A DNA stretch of 42,772 bases from Phycisphaeraceae bacterium (lineage in GTDB: Bacteria; Planctomycetota; Phycisphaerae; Phycisphaerales; Zrk34): contig JANQQT010000154.1 of assembly GCA_028284925.1 (NCBI GenBank), positions 1-42,772 on the forward strand, in the 5' to 3' direction. Below the pieces are notes generated by a model. The model worked only from the letters and a program-made list of their open reading frames with translations, was not told where the DNA came from and did no database searches. The position numbers and the translations under genes are program-made. The number at the start of each line of letters is the position of its first letter. Within the stretch, counting starts at the first letter, position 1. Below, in pieces: positions 34,801 to 40,330 of this stretch.

Positions 34801-34874
34801 GCGCCATCGGATATCGAGCCGAAAAGTAAGATGAATGCCGGGATGCCAAGGCTATGACGGGCTATTCGCATCAT
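31818..34874 (-). CDS. exported cytochrome c-DUF1549-DUF1553 protein
   Basis: About 1018 residues. Start ATG at 34874, with a second ATG immediately after; the frame is open to 34967 but the signal-like segment ([19 protein letters not shown]) begins here. Heme site 1 is DYCFNCHG (Cys42, Cys45, His46) in the PSCyt1 domain. The [13 protein letters not shown] and [11 protein letters not shown] blocks follow. DUF1549 (~130-360) carries the second heme-like site [11 protein letters not shown] (Cys330, Cys333, His334). A variable middle region (380-650) has a beta-sandwich. DUF1553 (~690-980) shows [36 protein letters not shown] and [13 protein letters not shown]. It is cotranscribed with DUF1501. 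The pair is thought to act on sulfated or complex polysaccharides, but no biochemistry proves it. Confidence 0.93.
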   Translation of the reverse strand: [1018 protein letters not shown]

Positions 34875-35128
34875 TGATCGTATTCCCAATGCGTATTTAT
34901 CGTGCCAATCGACGTCCTGTATCCGTTCAATGTTGACGGCCGACGTCCAAGCGGGGGTTGTAGTCACAGGGTCTTGCCGTGCAATATCCCATTATATATC
35001 GAATCGGGTTGGCCTGTTTCATTGAATTTCCCAGGTCAGGATCTCCGTGTCGCCTGTGATCGTTGTCGCTATGATGAGTGCGGTGAGGGAGTGAATGGCG
35101 ATCGGCGCCGCCGCGTGGAGACTCGTCT
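34875..35128. other. divergent intergenic region
   Basis: About 250 bases between the leftward DUF1549/DUF1553 gene and the rightward DUF971 gene. An AT-rich segment CCCATTATATATCGAAT near 34987-35005 could hold promoter elements for either direction. A 76-codon frame at 34902-35132 that overlaps DUF971 by ATGA looks unprotein-like. Confidence 0.45.
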
Positions 35129-35470
35129 ATGAATGTAACTATCCCGCAGGATATCAGGGGCGTTTCATCCGAGAGCATTCTTGAAGTTACCTGGAGCGAA
35201 GGACACGTGGGGCGATATGGGTATAAGGATCTTCGCCTTTCCTGCGGGTGCGCTCACTGTGTGGACGAGATGACAGGAAGGCGCATCATTCAGCCGGAGA
35301 TGGTTGCGGATGACGTGTCGATCAGCGCTATTGAGCCGGTTGGTAACTATGCCATTAAGATTACGTGGTCGGACGGCCATGATACAGGCATCTATAGCTG
35401 GAAGCTTTTGGGTGAGATTTGTCCGTGTCCGGAATGCTCGGGCCAGACGTTAGGGCCGGATCAAATTTGA
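35129..35470 (+). CDS. DUF971 domain protein
   Basis: A 113-residue single-domain DUF971 protein, the domain that also forms the N-terminus of gamma-butyrobetaine hydroxylase. Conserved features are LEVTWSEGHVGRYGYKDLRLSCGCAHC near residue 18 and VGNYAIKITWSDGHDTGIYSWKLLGEICPCPEC near 70. Two Cys-rich ends (CGCAHC and CPCPEC) make a likely zinc or iron-sulfur site. In many bacteria DUF971 is fused or adjacent to Mrp/ApbC, suggesting iron-sulfur cluster work, but no mrp gene is nearby. GGAG lies about ten bases upstream of the ATG at 35129. The CNNM gene begins 43 bases later, so a two-gene operon is likely. Confidence 0.92.
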   Translation: MNVTIPQDIRGVSSESILEVTWSEGHVGRYGYKDLRLSCGCAHCVDEMTGRRIIQPEMVADDVSISAIEPVGNYAIKITWSDGHDTGIYSWKLLGEICPCPECSGQTLGPDQI

Positions 35471-35513
35471 ACGGAAAGGTCAGTTACTTTATTGATGAGG
35501 GAGTTGTCCACTT

Positions 35514-36611
35514 ATGTTTTTGCTGCTGGTTTATCTGTTCGTAGCGATCGTCGTTTCGTTCCTGTGTTCGATTCTTGAGGCGGCGTTGTTGAGCGTGCCG
35601 CGGGCGCACGTCGAAACGATGGTGCGCGAGGGGAGTCCGGCGGGCGAGCGGTTGGCGGCCATGAAGTCGGATATTGATCGTCCGTTGTCTGCGATCCTGA
35701 CACTCAACACGATTGCGCACACGGTCGGCGCGGCGGGCGCGGGCGCGCAGGCCGCGGCGGTGTTCGGCAGTCAATGGTTGGGCGTTGCCAGTGCGATCCT
35801 GACGTTGCTGGTTCTTGTGTTTTCGGAGATCGTTCCGAAGAAGCTGGGGGTGGTGTATGCCAAACCCCTGGCGGGGTTTACCGCGGTGACGACCAGCGGG
35901 CTGGTGGTGATGCTCTGGCCGATCGTCAAGCCGATCGAGTTGCTTAACCGTGTCATCAGTGGTCCCCAGGATCGGGCAAGCGTGAGCCGTGCCGAGCTAC
36001 ACGCGATCACACGTCTTGGGGAGGAGGAGGGTGTGATTGACGAATCCGAATCGCGTGTGATGCGCAACCTGCTTGCGCTGCGCAATACCGCGGTGAACCA
36101 GATCATGACGCCGCGGAAGGTTGTCTTTGCGTTGCAGGAGGACCAGACGGTGGGCGAGGTGGTTGATCCGTCCAGGCCGCTTCAGTTTGCGCGTATGCCA
36201 CTTTACGCAAAGGACATGGATGGTATTGTCGGCGTGATCACGCGATATGACATTTTCCAGGCCTATCACACGGGCAAACAGCAGAGGCGTTTGAATGAAT
36301 TGGCACGCGACATCCATGTCATCCCTGAACACGCTTCAGTCGCCGATGCCATCGAGCAGTTCCTTCAGCGCAGATCGCAACTGTCGCAAGTGGTGGATGA
36401 GTATGGTGGGACTGCGGGTGTGGTGACGCTGGAGGACTGCGTGGAAACGCTGTTGGGTGTGGAGATCGTGGATGAGACGGACCGGGTCGAAGACATGCGG
36501 GATCTGGCCCGTCGATTGCTGTCTCGTCAGCAACGTGACATGGCGCGGCGGCGAGATGCGAAGGATCATTTTTGGCTCGATCGGCCCGAAAGCGATGAAT
36601 CGCAGGATTGA
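35514..36611 (+). CDS. CNNM/DUF21-CBS membrane protein (CorC-like)
   Basis: A 365-residue CNNM-type protein thought to move Mg2+ or Co2+. The DUF21 domain has four hydrophobic segments in residues 1-150, with the family motif SILEAALLSVPRAHVE and a VFSEIVPKKLGVVYA block. A tandem CBS pair follows (about 180-310), with RNTAVNQIMTPRKVV and VVDEYGGTAGVVTLEDCVETLLGVEIVDE. It ends soon after the CBS module and lacks the C-terminal CorC_HlyC domain. The remaining ~50 residues are a charged tail (ARRLLSRQQRDMARRRD). It follows DUF971 by 43 bases and converges with the GH18-like gene. Confidence 0.92.
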   Translation: MFLLLVYLFVAIVVSFLCSILEAALLSVPRAHVETMVREGSPAGERLAAMKSDIDRPLSAILTLNTIAHTVGAAGAGAQAAAVFGSQWLGVASAILTLLVLVFSEIVPKKLGVVYAKPLAGFTAVTTSGLVVMLWPIVKPIELLNRVISGPQDRASVSRAELHAITRLGEEEGVIDESESRVMRNLLALRNTAVNQIMTPRKVVFALQEDQTVGEVVDPSRPLQFARMPLYAKDMDGIVGVITRYDIFQAYHTGKQQRRLNELARDIHVIPEHASVADAIEQFLQRRSQLSQVVDEYGGTAGVVTLEDCVETLLGVEIVDETDRVEDMRDLARRLLSRQQRDMARRRDAKDHFWLDRPESDESQD

Positions 36612-36646
36612 AACCATCTCCGGTCAGGTCTCGATGGCGCGAGGCG

Positions 36647-36666
36647 ACATACCTGAACAGGTATGT
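36647..36666. terminator. palindrome between convergent genes
   Basis: ACATACCTG-AA-CAGGTATGT is a perfect 9+2+9 inverted repeat lying between the stop codons of the CNNM gene (36611) and the GH18-like gene (36676). It could act as a bidirectional terminator hairpin (with an effective loop of about six bases) but lacks T-runs, so a protein-binding site is also possible. Confidence 0.4.
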
Positions 36667-36675
36667 TCTGTGTGA

Positions 36676-37638
36676 TCACTGATGATTTGATGCGTTCGCG
36701 CCCGTTTTCATTCGCTTGCGACGTTTGTTGCCACCGCTGGTTTTGATCTTTGTGATGGTGCGCCATGTTTTTTCGGTTCGCCAGGCGGGATGTGTCAGGC
36801 GGGCGTCCCAGATGGCCAGGCCTACTGATGGGTCTTTGGCGACCCATTCAAGATGTTTGCTCAGTGGGGTATCCAGCCACGCGCCTGCCTTGCCGGGCAT
36901 ACCGATGACCAGTTTTGATGCGTGCTTGCCTCCGGCTTTCCTGATGAAGGCATAGCCGCGCCAGGCGGCGGCGCCGGCGCCCGTTTCGGTGTAGCCCATG
37001 ACCTGGAGGGCATCGACGTGGGGCAGCAGGGCCGGCCACCATCGTTGATTTGGCGCGTGCCATTTGTAGGCAAATGTGTTGACTGTTAATTCCTTGTCCT
37101 TTGCATGTAGTCGGACGGATAGTTCCTTAATGAATCGGATGAATGCTTCTTTGGTGGCGTCTTGATTTCCTTTGCCTTCCAAATCGATATCGACGCCATC
37201 CAGTTTCAGTCGGATGGTTTCCTTTACCAGGGCATCAATGAAGACCTTGCGATTTGTCTTGAATGCCTGGGTTGCCAAATTCCAATCCCAGCCTTTATTG
37301 GTTGCGTTATAGATGCAGAGCATCACGCGTACACCATTGGCTTTGCCCCAGCGGCGAAATGCGATTACCTCCGCTTCGGTGACCTGTTTGAATCGCGATA
37401 CCAGCTTGATACCGCCGTGCGTGGTTGGTTGCCAGAATTGCAGTCCGATGTGGGTGAGCGCATTTTTCATGGCGATGCGGCCGAACGATTCGTTGAGGCG
37501 TTGTTTGCAGTCCTTGATGGAGTATGGCGGAACCCATGTCATGACACGTCGCTTGACGGTCGACTCGTTTGCAAGCGCATGAAGGGAAGTGAACACGGCG
37601 AGGAAAGTTAGCATGGCGTTGCGGATTGCGTTTGACAT
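36676..37638 (-). CDS. exported GH18-like glycoside hydrolase
   Basis: A 320-residue secreted protein. It has a signal peptide (AMLTFLAVFTSLHALA) and the GH18 catalytic signature LDGVDIDLEG, with Asp147, Asp150, Asp152 and the acid Glu154. The TIM-barrel pattern includes RVMTWVPPYS (strand 1), ANGVRVMLCIYN (strand 3), KELTVNTFAYKW (strand 5), VDALQVMGYTETG (strand 6) and KLVIGMPG (strand 7). Chitin, N-glycan or other GlcNAc-containing substrates are possible, but no chitin-binding domain is present. The C-terminus is a short Lys/Arg-rich tail. The ATG at 37638 is preceded by GGAG nine bases upstream. The first Met, at 37668, lacks this. Confidence 0.87.
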   Translation of the reverse strand: MSNAIRNAMLTFLAVFTSLHALANESTVKRRVMTWVPPYSIKDCKQRLNESFGRIAMKNALTHIGLQFWQPTTHGGIKLVSRFKQVTEAEVIAFRRWGKANGVRVMLCIYNATNKGWDWNLATQAFKTNRKVFIDALVKETIRLKLDGVDIDLEGKGNQDATKEAFIRFIKELSVRLHAKDKELTVNTFAYKWHAPNQRWWPALLPHVDALQVMGYTETGAGAAAWRGYAFIRKAGGKHASKLVIGMPGKAGAWLDTPLSKHLEWVAKDPSVGLAIWDARLTHPAWRTEKTWRTITKIKTSGGNKRRKRMKTGANASNHQ

Positions 37639-37989
37639 TGTTAAGTTCTCCAGTTCTGACGCCGTCAATACAATTGTGCGTGTATGGGGGTATCAGGCCG
37701 TTATGCTGATGGGCATGGCAATGTCCGGGCGTTGATCTGATCTCTCTACCGCCATTTCCCGATTGAGTTTATCCCCGATATGCCACCTGGCTTTTGAAGT
37801 TGAATTGTACTTCCTTGGCGGGTGTACTGAATTGGATATAAGGGCCATTGCTCAAATACTCCAATAGCACATGGATAAGATATAAGTGGTAAGGTCATTC
37901 TCGTGTCTGCGGTCACCTAGTTGTGTGTCGTGCCGATCAACAACGGGTCGAGCCGCTACACAGTCATTCAAATAATTCACTTCAACCCA
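37639..37989. other. intergenic region without visible gene
   Basis: About 350 bases between divergent genes. It is more AT-rich than the coding DNA around it, and I see no RNA gene or strong inverted repeat in it. Confidence 0.5.
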
Positions 37990-38019
37990 TTGCTTAACTG
38001 CACGGCGGTACGGTACACT
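37990..38019 (+). promoter_or_regulatory. promoter of the PQQ-like propeller gene
   Basis: TTGCTT (37990-37995), an 18-base spacer and TACACT (38014-38019). The predicted transcript start is near 38026, just before the first ATG (38032). Confidence 0.5.
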
Positions 38020-38031
38020 TATCAATGTTAG

Positions 38032-39249
38032 ATGTTGTCGCCTATGCCGATAGAATTTGATCCTCTCATGAGAACACTGACTCTCTTCATTGTCATTGCC
38101 TGTACTTCACCGTTGGTGAATGGGGCGGACTGGCCGAACTGGCGAGGCCCCAGGTTTGACGGTGTCTCCACGGAGAAGCTCCCAAGTGACTTGCCAAGAT
38201 CGCTGCCGATCGCCTGGACGACGGAAGTGGGGACAGGGTTCTCCACTGTTTCGGTTCAAGGAAACAAAGTGCTAACCATGGGGCATTCCAAGGGCAAGGA
38301 CACCGTCTGGTGTCTGAGCGCCACCGATGGTCGGGTCCTCTGGAAGCATATCTACAATTGCCCACTCGACCCGCGCTATTACGAAGGAGGGCCGGGCAGC
38401 ACACCAACCATTCACCATGGTTTTGTCTATACGCTGAGCAAGAAGGGGCATGTCTTTCGACTTGAACTCAAGACGGGAAAGGTTATCTGGAGTCGAGATC
38501 TAATCAAAGACCACGGCTTCAAGTTGCCCGAGTGGAGCTTTGCGGGCTCGCCGTTCATCTACAAGGATTCGGTGATTCTAAGTGTGGGCCGGCAGGCAGT
38601 TGCATTGGCGCTGAAAGACGGTGTGACCAGGTGGATGCCTTCAAGGGAAACCTCGGGATATGCAACCATCGTTCCATTCCGGAATGACGAATATTTGTAT
38701 TTCTCGGCGAGAGCTTTGATGGGGATTTCTTTGAAGGATGGCTCAGCGAATTGGAAGGTTCGCTGGAAGTCCAGCCGAGACGTGAACGCCGCAGATCCTG
38801 TGACGCTTGGCAATAATCAACTGCTTGTTTCTTCGAGCGCGGGAACGGCTCTATTGGATCTTTCTTCGGGGAAGCCCATAGAGGCGTGGAAACAGAGGGG
38901 CTTGCGGTGGTACTTCAATCCGGGAGTTGTAATTGGAAAGCATGTATATTCGATCAATGGCACTACTCACAGACCCACGGAACTGGTGTGCACGGAACTT
39001 AAGACTGGAAGGACTGTCTGGAGTGAGGAGGGGTACGGCAGTGGTGGTCTGATCGCGTCCAAAGGCGATGTTGTTGTATTCGATAAGGGCACGCTTACTA
39101 TTTTCAAGGCATCGCCGGACAAGTTCCTTCTTCGGCTGCGGCAACGGGTGATGAAGGGGAAGTGCTGGACAAGTCCTGTGATTTCGAACGGACGGATCTA
39201 CTGCCGCAATGCGACGGGTACTCTGACATGCCTGAGCTTTGGAAACTGA
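38032..39249 (+). CDS. exported PQQ-binding-like beta-propeller protein
   Basis: A 405-residue protein (393 if the third in-frame ATG, 38068, is used). The latter gives a signal peptide MRTLTLFIVIACTSPLVNGA that ends at ADWPNWRGPRFDGVS. The mature part is a WD40/PQQ-type propeller with repeated GKVIWSRDL, DGRVLWKHIYN, TGRTVWSEEG and GTLTCLSFGN elements. The opening W-P-x-W-R-G-P motif is the hallmark of planctomycete PQQ-like proteins. No PQQ catalytic site was found, so a binding or scaffold role is equally likely. The promoter at 37990-38019 favours one of the first two ATGs as message start; the signal peptide favours 38068. Confidence 0.83.
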   Translation: MLSPMPIEFDPLMRTLTLFIVIACTSPLVNGADWPNWRGPRFDGVSTEKLPSDLPRSLPIAWTTEVGTGFSTVSVQGNKVLTMGHSKGKDTVWCLSATDGRVLWKHIYNCPLDPRYYEGGPGSTPTIHHGFVYTLSKKGHVFRLELKTGKVIWSRDLIKDHGFKLPEWSFAGSPFIYKDSVILSVGRQAVALALKDGVTRWMPSRETSGYATIVPFRNDEYLYFSARALMGISLKDGSANWKVRWKSSRDVNAADPVTLGNNQLLVSSSAGTALLDLSSGKPIEAWKQRGLRWYFNPGVVIGKHVYSINGTTHRPTELVCTELKTGRTVWSEEGYGSGGLIASKGDVVVFDKGTLTIFKASPDKFLLRLRQRVMKGKCWTSPVISNGRIYCRNATGTLTCLSFGN

Positions 39250-39533
39250 GCGGTAAAGGTTCAAAACTCAGCCGACCTTAAAACCCACGTATTTGAGCCG
39301 TAGTCCATCTACGTGCGGCATTAGCTCGAAGAAGATTTCAATCTATCGATTGGTTAGAATCGCCACCATGAACACCCAACGCCGGCGATTTATACTGGTT
39401 ACGTTGGCCGGTTGGATCAACCGTCAGCAGAACCAGATCACATCCTCAAAGCTTAGGTCGAGCAGTTGCCTAGTCAGGCAACCCTGATACGCAAGCCATT
39501 GGGCGCTCTTGAATCATTGAAAGTGGCGCGAGA
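39250..39533 (+). pseudogene. remnant of an integrase/transposase gene
   Basis: A short open frame at 39368-39487 encodes MNTQRRRFILVTLAGWINRQ, which resembles the LAGWINRxQ opening of planctomycete integrase-core (IS481/IS3-like) transposases. After a -1 shift near 39437 the next frame reads HILKA, a stop, then VEQLP and LIRKPLGALESLK. This is close to the usual y-LKAE-VEVL ... GRKALGEL order, then the similarity ends. It looks like a truncated, frameshifted relic lacking the whole catalytic core. The rest of the 285-base gap before birA holds nothing else I can identify. Confidence 0.5.
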
Positions 39534-40316
39534 TTATTGGACATCCTGAACGACGCCGCTCAATAACTTGTGTATGCCGGAATCGTTTTGGATCAGCAGG
39601 GCGCCGTGATCGTCAATGCCGTTACAGATTCCTGAAATAGTCCGCCTGCCAGAAGTGATGCTTACGAAGTGTGTACGTAGAAGGCAAGACTCCCACCATT
39701 CGGCGGCGAGTTGAAGCGTGTCGGCCGCCATCGATTGATAACGGTGGGCGATTTGCCTCAATACTGTGCGCAACATTTCGCACAATGGATAGTGTGTGCC
39801 ACTTGTATCGTGAAGTGATGTCGCTCGCCGGCGGATTTCATCGGGCGCCGCGGTTAGCGCGTTGTTTACATTGATTCCAACGCCGACAACCAAACGATTT
39901 GGGCATGTCGATGATCGTTCGAGCAGGATGCCGGCGACCTTGTGCGATCCGAGATAGACATCGTTTGGCCACTTTAATTGTATTTGTCCGGGTGGTACAT
40001 ACTCGCTCAATGCGTCCTGCAATGCGAGTGCCGTCGTAACGGAGAGCCGTGGGTCAAATTTCCCGGTCGGCTCATATTTTGTAGCGTCGATCACGAGTGA
40101 GAACGTTAGCGCTCCGGGCGCCGACCACCATTGGTTTTCGCCTCGGCCACGACCGGCGGTCTGAAAATCGGTAAGCACCAGCAACGGAGTATGAAGATTA
40201 TCAGAGGCTGCGCGCTGGAGTGCCAGATCATTGGTCGAAGGAAGTTCGGGGTGGAACTCAACGGTCCTTACGAAGGAATCGTCCTTGATAATTTCAATGT
40301 CCCTGGCGGAGAACAT
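39534..40316 (-). CDS. birA: biotin--[biotin carboxyl-carrier] ligase
   Basis: A 260-residue catalytic-only biotin protein ligase. It biotinylates the carrier Lys of carboxylases using ATP and biotin. The biotin/ATP loop is QTAGRGRGENQWWS (~50-63), followed by the catalytic block LKWPNDVYLGSHKVAGIL (~115-132) and the VVGVGINVN strand (~140). The C-terminal SH3-like domain is present in short form (SGICNGIDDHGALLIQND). There is no N-terminal helix-turn-helix, so it does not act as a repressor. It follows the pyc stop by 14 bases on the same strand. Coexpression with its most obvious substrate, the biotin domain of pyruvate carboxylase, is likely. Confidence 0.92.
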   Translation of the reverse strand: MFSARDIEIIKDDSFVRTVEFHPELPSTNDLALQRAASDNLHTPLLVLTDFQTAGRGRGENQWWSAPGALTFSLVIDATKYEPTGKFDPRLSVTTALALQDALSEYVPPGQIQLKWPNDVYLGSHKVAGILLERSSTCPNRLVVGVGINVNNALTAAPDEIRRRATSLHDTSGTHYPLCEMLRTVLRQIAHRYQSMAADTLQLAAEWWESCLLRTHFVSITSGRRTISGICNGIDDHGALLIQNDSGIHKLLSGVVQDVQ

Positions 40317-40330
40317 GTTCGGCCTTGAGT

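Noticed and set aside
34902-35132. 76-codon frame ending in ATGA with the DUF971 start.
   Set aside because: The overlap is suggestive, but the product has no motifs, no ribosome site and poor coding character. Kept as intergenic.
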